Source of the DNA: Diplonema papillatum
Lineage: Eukaryota; Euglenozoa; Diplonemea; Diplonemida; Diplonemidae
Direction: 5' to 3'
Assembly: GCA_030068145.1 (NCBI GenBank)
Contig: JAPJBO010000758.1
Coordinates: 1-64,000 of the forward strand
Length of the DNA stretch: 64,000 nt
Part shown: piece by piece, positions 32,400-41,966 of the stretch
How the letters are laid out: each line of letters starts with the position of its first letter
Position numbering within the stretch: position 1 is the first letter of the stretch
Position numbers and translations under genes: made by a program
Notes under the pieces: model-generated
Databases searched by the model: none
The model's input: only the letters and a program-made list of their open reading frames with translations
What the model was told of the DNA's origin: nothing

Positions 32400-32750
32400 C
32401 ATGAACTGCGCTACTGCGCTTCGCGTGCGCTTCACTTGATCGTTGCATTTCTCAGAATGCTTCTGAAATCCACTCATTGCAACAAAGAAAGGGGAAGAAG
32501 AAACAGGGTTTCACGTACGATGGGGTAACCCCCTGAGGTAGCCACTGAGTTTGTGCGTGAACAGGCTAGCCCAGGAAGTCACGGGGGACGGAGGGTGGGA
32601 ACCCAGCTCCCCTGGACCTCGCGGATACCGCGGACTGATAGGATAGCAAGCAGCGAATACCAGGATGTGGGTGGGTGGGAACTTTAGACTTTGTGTTGCT
32701 AAAACCCCAATGACCTGCTGTTTGGTCGTTCCGCTGAAACATTCCCACGA
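32400..32750. other. Spacer between the two 87-bp blocks
   Basis: Mixed sequence with a GCGCTTC...GCGCTTCACTTG direct repeat near 32370-32440. No exon, RNA or TIR seen. Confidence 0.5.
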
Positions 32751-32754
32751 TGAT

Positions 32755-34232
32755 TCGTAAGAAGGTGTGCCGCACACGTACCGCCGCGGGGTGCGCAACT
32801 CAACGTGGGGAATTTGCTGTACACGGACATGTACGCCGTGTGCGGAGGAAGGTGTGCCGCACACGTACCGCCGCGGGGCGCGCAACTCAAGGTGGGGAAT
32901 TTGCTGTACACGGACATGTACGCCGTGTGCAGAGGAAGGCGTGCCGCACACGTACCGCCACCAAGGTGGGGAATTTGCTGTACACGGACATGTACGCCGT
33001 GTGCGAGGAAGGTGTGACGCACACGTACCGCCGCGGGGTGCGCAACTCAAGGTGGGGAATTTGCTGTACACGGACATGTACGCCGTGTGCAGAGGAAGGT
33101 GTGCCGCACACGTACCGCCGCGGGGTGCGCAACTCAAGGTGGGGAATTTGCTGTACACGGACATGTACGCCGTGTGCAGAGGAAGGTGTGACGCACACGT
33201 ACCGCCGCGGGGCGCGCAACTCAAGGTGGGGAATTTGTTGTACACGGACATGTACGCCGTGTGCAGAGGAAGGTGTGCCGCACACGTACCGCCGCGGGGT
33301 GCGCAACTCAAGGTGGGGAATTTGCTGTACACGGACATGTACGCCGTGTGCAGAGGAAGGCGTGCCGCACACGTACCGCCACCAAGGTGGGGAATTTGCT
33401 GTGCACGGACATGTACGCCGTGTGCGAGGAAGGTGTGACGCACACGTACCGCCGCGGGGTGCGCAACTCAAGGTGGGGAATTTGCTGTACACGGACATGT
33501 ACGCCGTGTGCAGAGGAAGGTGTGCCGCACACGTACCGCCGCGGGGTGCGCAACTCAAGGTGGGGAATTTGCTGTACACGGACATGTACGCCGTGTGCAG
33601 AGGAAGGCGTGCCGCACACGTACCGCCACCAAGGTGGGGAATTTGCTGTACACGGACATGTACGCCGTGTGCGAGGAAGGTGTGACGCACACGTACCGCC
33701 GCGGGGCGCGCAACTCAAGGTGGGGAATTTGTTGTACACGGACATGTACGCCGTGTGCAGAGGAAGGCGTGCCGCACACGTACCGCCACCAAGGTGGGGA
33801 ATTTGCTGTACACGGACATGTACGCCGTGTGCGAGAAAGGTGTGACGCACACGTACCGCCGCGGGGCGCGCAACTCAAGGTGGGGAATTTGTTGTACACG
33901 GACATGTACGCCGTGTGCAGAGGAAGGCGTGCCGCACACGTACCGCCGCAGGGTGCGCAACTCAAGGTGGGGAATTTGCTGTACACGGACATGTACGCCG
34001 TGTGCAGAGGAAGGCGTGCCGCACACGTACCGCCACCAAGGTGGGGAATTTGCTGTACACGGACATGTACGCCGTGTGCGAGAAAGGTGTGACGCACACG
34101 TACCGCCGCGGGGCGCGCAACTCAAGGTGGGGAATTTGTTGTACACGGACATGTACGCCGTGTGCAGAGGAAGGCGTGCCGCACACGTACCGCCGCGGGG
34201 TGCGCAACTCAAGGTGGGGAATTTGTACACCG
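32755..34232. repeat. 87/73-bp tandem repeat, block 2, with higher-order units
   Basis: About 18 units. Full 87-bp units alternate with shorter ~73-bp units lacking the CGGGGTGCGCAACT part (ACCGCCACCAAGGTGGGG variant). A ~247-bp higher-order unit (87+87+73) is repeated at least twice between 33260 and 34100. Confidence 0.92.
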
Positions 34233-34579
34233 TGGGAGATACCTGACTTCCGCCCTGTTCAAGTCCACCACCGATGCCGCCAAGGCTCTGCCCATAACGA
34301 CGTCCGTCTGAGGCACCTTCAGCTGAACGGCATGACACCGAACCAAATACACACACCTCCTCCCCATGAAAGGCACACCGCACGACCTAAGCATTGATCT
34401 GAGGAATTTGCTGTGGGGTCGTAGCTCACGTAGCACGCATAAACGGAAGGGAAAACTCGTTCTTCAGTACTCACTCATGAATCAACCGGATACATGGTAA
34501 CTTGCGAGATGGAAGAAAAGGTCTCACCAAGGTTGGAGAAACAACCCGGTGAAGACACTTTGGGGGAAGGGGAGTGGAC

Positions 34580-34770
34580 AATTTTCCAACGGTTAGCTAG
34601 GAGAAACAACCCACTACCGGTGCTGTTCGTACGTGCACTTCCGCACCTCCTCTGTGCACTCCTCAGTGGGGTGCTGCAAGAATTCCCGCGTGTCCGTGTA
34701 CGCGCACATGCCGAACATATCGAACCGTTCGAGGAGCAGATCGGGTCTATGAACCCTTGAGGGACTAGCC
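34580..34770 (-). other. Short coding-like stretch, unidentified
   Basis: A minus frame reads LLLERFDMFGMCAYTDTREF, LQHPTEECTEEVRKCTYEQH then a stop. It may be a transposase or exon fragment; the evidence is only composition. Confidence 0.3.
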
Positions 34771-35040
34771 CCGGGGGGGAAATCTCAGGGTATCTTAAGG
34801 TATGAAAGGGGGAGTGTACAGCTCCAAAGTAAAAGGTATGAACCCTTGAGGGACTAGCCCCGGGGGGGAAATCTCAGGGTATCTTAAGGTATGAAAGGGG
34901 GAGTGTACAGCTCCAAAGTAAAAGGTATGAAGCCTTGAGGGACAAGCCCTGGGGGGAAAATCTTAGTTTACTACTAAAGAAGAGTACTGCCTCTCATGCA
35001 CGATTGATGACGGGGGGAAAATCTCAGTTTAATGCTCAGG
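34740..35040. repeat. Stem-loop repeat family, duplicated 3' part
   Basis: A ~92-bp block (TATGAACCCTTGAGGGACTA ... GAGTGTACAGCTCCAAAGTA) occurs twice at 34748-34930 and then passes into a GGGGGGAAAATCTTAGTTTA copy at 34958. It ends against the duplicated exon at 35040. Confidence 0.85.
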
Positions 35041-35355
35041 CGGGGATGGGGTTGTATGCATACCCTGTTCTCGAAGAGGTGCAGCAGGGCGCCGAGAAGC
35101 AGCTTCGGGTGCTCAGCGGCAGGCAGGTGCTGCAGCAGGCGCGGCGGCACGTCCGCGCCCGGATGGGCCGAGAGGCACCTTTTCGCGAGCTCCGGGGCTG
35201 CTTCGAGGAGCGGCGCGCACAGGCGCAGGCAGTCCCTCGATCGCTTCGCCGCCGTCAGCACGGCCACGAGGGCCAGTTCGGGGTTGCCTTTGAGGCGGCT
35301 GGCGTCGTCTTGTGCAGGAGCCCCCGCAGGCACGGCCACAGGCTCCGGACGCTGT
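35040..35355 (-). pseudogene. Truncated duplicate of the 35.5-36.0 kb exon
   Basis: Encodes DDASRLKGNPELALVAVLTA through LLLGALLHLFENR with point changes, but lacks the upstream half: an internal deletion joins it to the segment around 35810-35850. Like the parent exon it ends at GGGTATGC. Confidence 0.9.
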
Positions 35356-35490
35356 GCTAGCATCAAGTCTTCTTCGAGGAAGATGTTGCCTTAAGGGATG
35401 CAAAAATAGAAAAAGGTATAAAAAGGGGCTCCTAAAGTGAGTATGAAACCTAGAGGGACTGCCCCGGGTGGAAAATCTTAGTTTAATGCT
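35356..35490. repeat. Stem-loop repeat family, partial copy
   Basis: GCTAGCATCAAGTCTTCTTC, GAGGAAGATG, AGGGATGCAAAA and ACCTAGAGGGACTGCCCC followed by AAAATCTTAGTTTAATG match the 21150 copy. It separates the two exon copies, suggesting that it took part in the duplication. Confidence 0.8.
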
Positions 35491-35517
35491 CAGGCGGGGA
35501 TGGGGTTGTATGCATAC

Positions 35518-36030
35518 CCTGTTCTCGAAGAGGTGCAGCAGGGCGCCGAGAAGCAGCTTCGGGTGCTCAGCGGCAGGCAGGTGCTGCAGCAGGCGCGGCG
35601 CCACGTCCGCGCCCGGATGGGCCGCGAGGCAGCTTTTCGCGAGCTCCGGGGCTGCTTCGAGGAGCGGCGCGCACAGGCGCAGGCAGTCCCTCGATCGCTT
35701 CGCCGCCGTCAGCACGGCCACGAGGGCCAGTTCGGGGTTGCCTTTGAGGCGGCTGGCGTCGTCTTGTGCCAACAGGAGGCAGGTGGCGACGACCAGAGCG
35801 TGGCGCCCTGCCGCCAGGAGCCCCCGCAGGCACGGCCACAGGCTCCGGACGTCGCCGCCGAGGCACGCGGCCGGCAGCAGCCGCCGCAGCGTGTCCTCCG
35901 GCAGCTCCCGCTGCTCTACGAGCCAGCGCCAGAGGTGCTCGTCGCGCTGCGACGACGCGAAGCGCAGGGCGGCTTCGACATCGCCGCGGCGCAGGCTTTG
36001 GTCCACAATCAGCGGGACTGTCACTCTCAT
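35518..36030 (-). CDS. First exon of a helical-repeat protein
   Basis: The ATG at 36028-36030 opens MRVTVPLIVDQSLRRGDVEA, ALRFASSQRDEHLWRWLVEQ, RELPEDTLRRLLPAACLGGD, then repeated LL-A-L helices (LRGLLAAGRHALVVATCLLL, NPELALVAVLTAAKRSRDCL, LLQHLPAAEHPKLLLGALLH) to LFENR|GTATGC. The pattern of short amphipathic helices suggests a HEAT-, ARM- or PPR-like solenoid; no exact family is assigned. Downstream exons are not visible. About 85 bp upstream of the ATG is a GA microsatellite that was duplicated together with the exon. Confidence 0.78.
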
Positions 36031-36095
36031 CGCGACATGGGAGAGGAACGAGGGGCCTGTGGGAGTGCCTGCTAAGGGTTAACTATTACCAGCAG

Positions 36096-36098
36096 TGA

Positions 36099-36129
<31 letters not shown>

Positions 36130-36140
36130 GGGAGAGAGTG
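36096..36140. repeat. (GA)n microsatellite
   Basis: GA repeat with a few GG interruptions upstream of the helical-repeat exon; a second copy at 36742-36764 is followed by an inverted CTCTCTCCCTCTCTC run, giving a hairpin. Confidence 0.95.
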
Positions 36141-36429
36141 TGTGTGAGGGTGTTGTCATCCCATATTTTACACAGCCAAAGCGAAGAAGAATCCACTGCT
36201 ATTGGTTGGGACTTGTGACAGCTATAGAGCGTGCTTGCCCACAAGTGGCCGGTTCGGGGTTGTCTTTTGAGTCCACTGGTGGTGTGTCGTTGTGCGCTCA
36301 GTATGAGGCAGGTTAGCTGGTCCCGTGTCACGTTGCCCTCGGGTCGACCCCTATCGCCGTGGAGCTGCACACACAACAGTCTCCTGGTGTTGGAGTAGAC
36401 CACGGTCTATCAGGAGGGGGATGGACAGG

Positions 36430-36720
36430 CTTAGGCAGGCGTCGACGACGCCCTGCCGCCAGGAGCCCCCGCAGGCACGGCCACAGGCTCCGGACGTCGC
36501 CGCCGAGGCACGCGGCCGGCAGCAGCCGCCGCAGCGTCCTCCGGCAGCTCCCGCTGCTCTACGAGCCAGCGCCAGAGGTGCTCGTCGCGCTGCGACGACG
36601 CGAAGCGCAGGGCGGCTTCGACATCGCCGCGGCGCAGGCTTTGGTCCACAATCAGCGGGACTGTCACTCTCATCGCGACATGGGAGAGGAACGAGGGGCC
36701 TGGGGGAGTGCCTGCTAAGG
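36430..36720 (-). pseudogene. Second duplicate of the helical-repeat first exon
   Basis: Repeats the ATG region and first ~48 codons (MRVTVPLIVDQSLRRGDVEA ... VEQRELPED). A 5-bp loss in the GCGTGTCCTCCGG stretch then shifts the frame, and the copy stops matching near 36445. The upstream region and GA repeat were duplicated too. Confidence 0.9.
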
Positions 36721-37480
36721 GTTAACTATTGCCAGCAGTGAAGAGAGAGAGAGAGAGAGAGAGGGACACTCTCTCCCTCTCTCAGTGTGTGTGAGGGTGT
36801 TGTCATCCCATATTTACACAGCCAAAGCGAAGAAGAGTGCACTGGGTCTTGTGACAGCTATAGAGCGTGATTGCCCACAAGGCAGTCTGATAGATTAGAT
36901 TTTCACGCGACACTCAACTGCTGATGGGCATGGGCGAACCCAGCCCGCTAATGCGTTCGACGACCTGATGAGTCTCATGCTTCTGCAATTCCCATTGACT
37001 ATCGCGTCTGGCCGCGGTCTTCATCGTTCCCAGAGCCAAGACATCCACCGATAAGTGCAATTGATGTCACCCTCGATCAACCGCAGTTGAGCCGAGGGGA
37101 ACAGTTGTTTTGCCTTTCCGATTGCTTGTCTTTTGAGCCGGCTGATGGTGTGCCGCCATGCGTATCGCCCCGCTTCCTGAGCGGAAGCGGAAGCAGGTTT
37201 GCCGGTCCAGTTTCACGTTGCATCAGACCCGTCTCTATCTCCCCGTAGAGCACATGAACCACATGGATTTGCATGCACTTTCTCACGGGCTAGGTGAAAT
37301 AATGAACAACCAAAGCGTGACACGAACACGGGCTATCGACGGGGATTGTTCTCCAACGGAGAACACTTGAACAAATAACCACTTTCTTCGGCACCCCGAT
37401 AAGGGAAGCTCCCACGGTCGTATAAACGCCTGAAAATGAATGGAAGAACGGCAAAAGAAGCTGCTGATTCTTGCTTCTGG
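36720..37480. other. Non-coding region with diverged internal duplication
   Basis: 36150-36400 and 37125-37260 share GTCTTTTGAG, GGCAGGTT and CACGTTGC...CCGT in order, a diverged repeat. No exon seen. A run of 18 G lies near 37480-37495. Confidence 0.55.
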
Positions 37481-37604
37481 GGGGGGGGGGGGGGGCCACA
37501 TCGGAACGGCGGCCGGCCGGGATCGTGGAGCAATGAGAGAAAAACAAGACGAAGCCAGGTGCGGGTGGGATGGGGGCGATGCTCGCATGCACGGTGCACT
37601 AGTC

Positions 37605-37795
37605 ATGCCATTTACTAGTAGCTTATAACGATCTTACGAGTCATAAATCTTACTAGTTATACGACTACTGTCAGTAGTAAGAATGCCTACTGCAGTACTG
37701 CAAGTAGTAAGCACTCTTCAGTAGTAATATGGCTAGCCACGTCAAATCAGTAGTACTTTTCAGTAGTAATTTGACTAGTCATGACGCTGTTTTTC
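37605..37795. repeat. CAGTAGTAA hairpin family
   Basis: Repeated ACTAGT, CAGTAGTAAG and inverted TTACTACTG words. The end TAAGCACTCTTCAGTAGTAA is identical to 56211-56232, and related sequence is at 49955-50005. Probably a MITE family. Confidence 0.75.
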
Positions 37796-37829
37796 AAATG
37801 ACTATATGTGCACCGTGTGCTCAGTTTGT

Positions 37830-37905
37830 CACGATGGTGGGTGTGCATAGCACCGTGTCTTATCTGCGCCGTGTTTCGGTACTTCAACATGAGACGATGC
37901 CGAAA
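37830..37905. repeat. Dispersed GCGCCGTGTTTCGG family, fragment
   Basis: GTGTGCATAGCACCGTGTCT then TCTGCGCCGTGTTTCGGTACTTCAA resembles 20655-20700 and 39045-39095. Confidence 0.65.
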
Positions 37906-38199
37906 GGGAGAAAATACTCGAATGTCTGCCTTGTGCTTACTTCGAAGGAGGCTAGAAGGGGGAAACCCCAAGACTCACTTGTGATTCGTGTGGACGCACA
38001 GCACACGTGGCTCCTTTTTTTGAGATTTCGCAACTGGCAGCCTTCTCAAGTGTTTCCGACAAAAGCAGGGTGCTTATTCAAAATAAGAGAGAGAGAGACG
38101 AGTTAGAGTGCAGGGACCATCTCTCCGAGGAGTATCCGGTAGCCCCACTACTATCCCGTACTACTACGGCGGGCGTAAGTCGTTGCGCCGTGGGAGCGA

Positions 38200-38830
38200 G
38201 CCGTGGCCCGGTCAAAGATGATTGTTGCACCGATGGTGGCGCAGCCGGGGGCGTTCTGACTGGCGGACGAGACCGCCTGGCAGGCGTGTGTTGACACGTT
38301 GTTTCGCGGGCTCTCCTCCTTTTGGCAACAGCCCGCCCTATGGCGGCGGCTAGCATCTTGACAGAGAATCTCAACTCCCACTGAACAAAGGACACGTCGT
38401 GCGGATATTCAGGCACGGCATCGATCCAGCTGTCACGGGCGCAAATTGTTTCCAGCTTGCCCAACATCCACTCGGTCTTCCGTCCAGCCGCAAAGCGTGG
38501 GCGGTGGGTACAACCCGGCATAGCCGGCGCACCAAAACAGCGGAGGGAACAGACCCCCTGCCGCCATTTCCCAGGGAAGGAGGCGACTCCTGCGTCGGCG
38601 CAACACACACAGGTCGTTGACGGCTCGCATAAGGTACCCAATTTGCAGCCCCTTCTCGGCGAAAGTTCTCTTCAAAGGGTGCTTCCGAACGCGTAAATGC
38701 CTCAAAATCAAGCGCGAGTTCCACGCCTGTCGTCGGGAGAGGGCTGGAGCTGACCCACGATAGACTCCGCAGCCAGAAGACCAACGTCGCTGGCCAGGCG
38801 GGGAATCTCACCTCCGCAGCACATGTCAGA
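38200..38830 (-). pseudogene. Degenerate minus-strand ORF region, probable transposon
   Basis: Overlapping open frames on the minus strand read ASDVGLLAAESIVGQLQPSP, then HLRVRKHPLKRTFAEKGLQI, GYLMRAVNDLCVLRRRR, LPWEMAAGGLFPPLFWCAGY and finally KTEWMLGKLETICARDSWID, AVPEYPHDVSFVQWELRFSV. Aromatic-rich composition without third-position GC bias is like the transposon ORFs elsewhere here. No motif decides the family, and at least two frame changes are needed to join the pieces. Confidence 0.4.
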
Positions 38831-39004
38831 ACGGCAATTGCACCACCAGTGTAGTGTTTTGGCAGGAAAGGTGGTAGTGCACTCGCTAAAGGCCTGCAGG
38901 TTCCCCAATGAGCCGTACGAAGGCAGGCACGTAATCCGAGAAAGAGAAAAGAACAGGTGGACAGGTCCTCTATTGAAACTATTTTTTTTTCGGACTTTTC
39001 TTTG

Positions 39005-39345
39005 AAGGGGGGAGGGGGGATTGCAAGAGCATGCTTGGAATGGATGTCTGCGCAACACACCCCCTCTGTGCCGTGTTTCGGTGCTTCAAGCCAACGGACA
39101 CACAAGGCGGACCGTCAACAGCGTGATTCCAGAAAGTGGGTGTGGAAGTCGGGTTTGTCAGGCAGCTGTTCGAAGCCCAGTACGTGTCCTCCAGCACCGG
39201 GTGACACCCGAAAAAGTTCTAGTGTGATCACGTGTTGTTGCGGGGTGTCCACTGGGTTGCGGATGCCACGCAGGATTTCAAACTGGATTTGATTCACGGC
39301 CAGCTTTGAGCATCTGCGGGGAGAAAATATCCGTGAAGACAATCC
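39005..39345 (-). other. Dispersed family copy with a short ORF
   Basis: 39005-39185 is a diverged copy of the GCGCCGTGTTTCGG family. A minus frame across 39120-39340 reads SKLAVNQIQFEILRGIRNPV, DTPQQHVITLELFRVSPGAG, GHVLGFEQLPDKPDFHTHFL; real coding is possible but unproven. Confidence 0.4.
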
Positions 39346-39357
39346 GTGCCTGAGCTA

Positions 39358-39633
39358 AACCCCGTACACGTATATTATTTATTAGTAAATAATACACGGG
39401 AAAGCAAATAATAAACGAATCGATTTATGAAACGGGTTTGCGGGAAGTAAATAACAAATGAAATTATTATAAGAGTACAATATTATCCGTGAAGTAAATA
39501 ATATCCGTGAGTAAATAATATACGTACCTCACCCCCGTGTTTAAGATGGATTGGCATTCTCGCCCGTTATCCATCTTAATCAAGGGGGTTTGGCTATCCA
39601 TCTTATGCACGGGGGGGGGCTAGGTACGGGGTT
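39358..39633. mobile_element. 276-bp MITE with TA target duplication
   Basis: Ends AACCCCGTAC at 39358 and GTACGGGGTT ending 39633, flanked by TA (39356-39357; 39634-39635). The interior is AT-rich with repeated GTAAATAAT and TCCGTGA words and a triple ATCCATCTTA-type repeat near the right end. Confidence 0.75.
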
Positions 39634-39768
39634 TAATCGGTTCGACCCCTCAGGAGGGGAGTTCCTGGCCTTCTGTCTACTTTATTATGTTGGCATGAGC
39701 AGTGGCCAGGGTTCGGTACTAGCCTTGAGAGCCCCGTTGTTGAAGGGGCCAAGACACCGAACGGTGAT

Positions 39769-41517
39769 ATGGTGCACCTGCAACAACCGCTAGCTGCAGA
39801 CTTGCGGTGTTGGGCGCCAGAAGCGGCCGCTTTGTGCCCAAGGATAGGTAGGCTGCTGGTCGACCATCACAAGACACTGGTGTTGTTCACATGGCAGCGA
39901 GAAGGCGCCAGAGTGGCAGCACCGGCGACTGCTGCAGGGCATTGCAAGGATGTGTCCAAACTTGCAAGGATGTGTCCAAACTTGCAAGGATGTGTCCACA
40001 TTTCATCGCCAGGATGTGTCCACACTTCATTGCAAGGATGTGTCCACACTTCATTGCAAGGATGTGTCCACACTTCATTGCCAGGATGTGTCCACACTTC
40101 ATTGCAAGGATGTGTCCACACTTCATTGCAAGGATGTGTCCACACTTCATTGCAAGGATGTGTCCACACTTCATTGCAAGGATGTGTCCACATTTCATCG
40201 CCAGCATGTGTCCACACTTCATTGCAAGGATGTGTCCACACTTCATTGCAAGGATGTGTCCACACTTCATTGCAAGGATGTGTCCACACTTCATTGCCAG
40301 GATGTGTCCACACTTCATTGCCAGGATGTGTCCACACTTCATTGCAAGGATGTGTCCACACTTCATTGCAAGGATGTGTCCACACTTCATTGCAAGGATG
40401 TGTCCACACTTCATTGCAAGGATGTGTCCACACTTCATTGCAAGGATGTGTCCACACTTCATTGCAAGGATGTGTCCACATTTCATCGCCAGGATGTGTC
40501 CACACTTCATTGCAAGGATGTGTCCACACTTCATTGCAAGGATGTGTCCACACTTCATTGCAAGGATGTGTCCACACTTCATTGCAAGGATGTGTCCACA
40601 CTTCATTGCAAGGATGTGTCCACACTTCATTGCAAGGATGTGTCCACATTTCATCGCCAGGATGTGTCCACACTTCATTGCAAGGATGTGTCCACACTTC
40701 ATTGCAAGGATGTGTCCACACTTCATTGCAAGGATGTGTCCACACTTCATTGCAAGGATGTGTCCACACTTCATTGCAAGGATGTGTCCACACTTCATTG
40801 CAAGGATGTGTCCACACTTCATTGCCAGGATGTGTCCACACTTCATTGCCAGGATGTGTCCACACTTCATTGCAAGGATGTGTCCACACTTCATTGCAAG
40901 GATGTGTCCACACTTCATTGCAAGGATGTGTCCACACTTCATTGCAAGGATGTGTCCACATTTCATCGCCAGGATGTGTCCACACTTCATTGCAAGGATG
41001 TGTCCACACTTCATTGCAAGGATGTGTCCACACTTCATTGCAAGGATGTGTCCACACTTCATTGCAAGGATGTGTCCACACTTCATTGCAAGGATGTGTC
41101 CACACTTCATTGCAAGGATGTGTCCACATTTCATCGCCAGGATGTGTCCACACTTCATTGCAAGGATGTGTCCACACTTCATTGCAAGGATGTGTCCACA
41201 CTTCATTGCAAGGATGTGTCCACACTTCATTGCAAGGATGTGTCCACACTTCATTGCAAGGATGTGTCCACACTTCATTGCAAGGATGTGTCCACATTTC
41301 ATTGCAAGGATGTGTCCACACTTCATTGCAAGGATGTGTCCACATTTCATTGCAAGGATGTGTCCACATTTCATTGCCAGGATGTGTCCACACTTCATTG
41401 CAAGGATGTGTCCACACTTCCCGTGAAGAAGTGCGTGGTGTTACTATTTACTTGTACGTTGCCGACGACATATTTTGTGGACGGGCAGTTCTTCTGTATC
41501 CGGAAGGTGCTGGTTGA
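39769..41517 (+). CDS. ORF with ~60 octapeptide repeats (doubtful protein)
   Basis: The ATG at 39769 opens MVHLQQPLAADLRCWAPEAA, ALCPRIGRLLVDHHKTLVLF, TWQREGARVAAP, a plausible unique N-terminus, followed by about 60 copies of the octapeptide LQGCVHTS and a short tail to a stop at 41515-41517. The DNA unit is 24 bp, so the repeat is open in all three plus frames and two minus frames. This makes the long ORF weak evidence by itself; the unique N-terminus is the better reason to consider translation. Confidence 0.4.
   Translation: MVHLQQPLAADLRCWAPEAAALCPRIGRLLVDHHKTLVLFTWQREGARVAAPATAAGHCKDVSKLARMCPNLQGCVHISSPGCVHTSLQGCVHTSLQGCVHTSLPGCVHTSLQGCVHTSLQGCVHTSLQGCVHTSLQGCVHISSPACVHTSLQGCVHTSLQGCVHTSLQGCVHTSLPGCVHTSLPGCVHTSLQGCVHTSLQGCVHTSLQGCVHTSLQGCVHTSLQGCVHTSLQGCVHISSPGCVHTSLQGCVHTSLQGCVHTSLQGCVHTSLQGCVHTSLQGCVHTSLQGCVHISSPGCVHTSLQGCVHTSLQGCVHTSLQGCVHTSLQGCVHTSLQGCVHTSLQGCVHTSLPGCVHTSLPGCVHTSLQGCVHTSLQGCVHTSLQGCVHTSLQGCVHISSPGCVHTSLQGCVHTSLQGCVHTSLQGCVHTSLQGCVHTSLQGCVHTSLQGCVHISSPGCVHTSLQGCVHTSLQGCVHTSLQGCVHTSLQGCVHTSLQGCVHTSLQGCVHISLQGCVHTSLQGCVHISLQGCVHISLPGCVHTSLQGCVHTSREEVRGVTIYLYVADDIFCGRAVLLYPEGAG
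39942..41420. repeat. 24-bp minisatellite, ~61 copies
   Basis: Unit GCAAGGATGTGTCCACACTT plus CATT. Variants CATTTCATCGCC and TTGCCAGG mark higher-order units: the CATTTCATCGCC variant at 40479 and 40647 recurs at 40959 and 41127, a 480-bp (20-unit) repeat. Confidence 0.98.
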
Positions 41518-41966
41518 CGGATGAGCTGATTCGGAAATTTCTGCAGACAGCTGTTACCGTGCTTTGCAGCACTACTCGGCTGCGCTACGGCGTAGAGAAT
41601 CCACTTTATTGGCAGTTCTCCCGAAGGGGCGTTGTATTGTGTCCAGACGTTGTGGTCCTGAGTTTGGCAAATGGCCATCAGAGGCCTCGTGGCTGGTCCG
41701 TCTCACTTCTTGATGAAGATGGACGTTGTGTTATTGTATCTTGCGAGACAGTCCTCGAAGACAGATTGATAAACGCGGCAACTGTTGCTGCTGCACTGCT
41801 CACATGTCGTCCAGCACAGAGTCCAGTTCCTTGTCACACTTCTCGATGAAGAAGTACGTTGCACTGCATCTCGACGGACGGTCATCAAAGAGACTTTGTG
41901 ACGTTGTGCAGTTGACACTGCAGGTGCAGTTGTTCATGAGACCAACGCGAGAAGAAGACACGTGGA
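41425..41966. pseudogene. Gene-tail fragments beside the TPR gene
   Basis: 41800-41855 is a diverged copy of 41970-42026, the last codons of the TPR gene (minus strand KCDKELDSVLDDM). The rest is mixed sequence; 41437-41480 resembles the start of the Penelope-like element repeat (ATTTACTTG...GACGACATATTTTGTGG). Confidence 0.65.

Noticed and set aside
31194..32477. 427-codon minus-strand ORF
   Set aside because: Its first third is the 87-bp tandem repeat, open on both strands; the remainder lacks motifs and competes with a plus-strand frame.
32001..34397. Many 130-310 codon ORFs in the 87-bp arrays
   Set aside because: The period is a multiple of three and lacks stops in several frames on both strands, so ORF length carries no information.
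39942..41420. Resemblance to a CRISPR array
   Set aside because: Units are 24 bp head-to-tail with no unique spacers, in a spliceosomal-intron genome; it is a minisatellite. The same applies to the 98-, 117- and 180-bp arrays.
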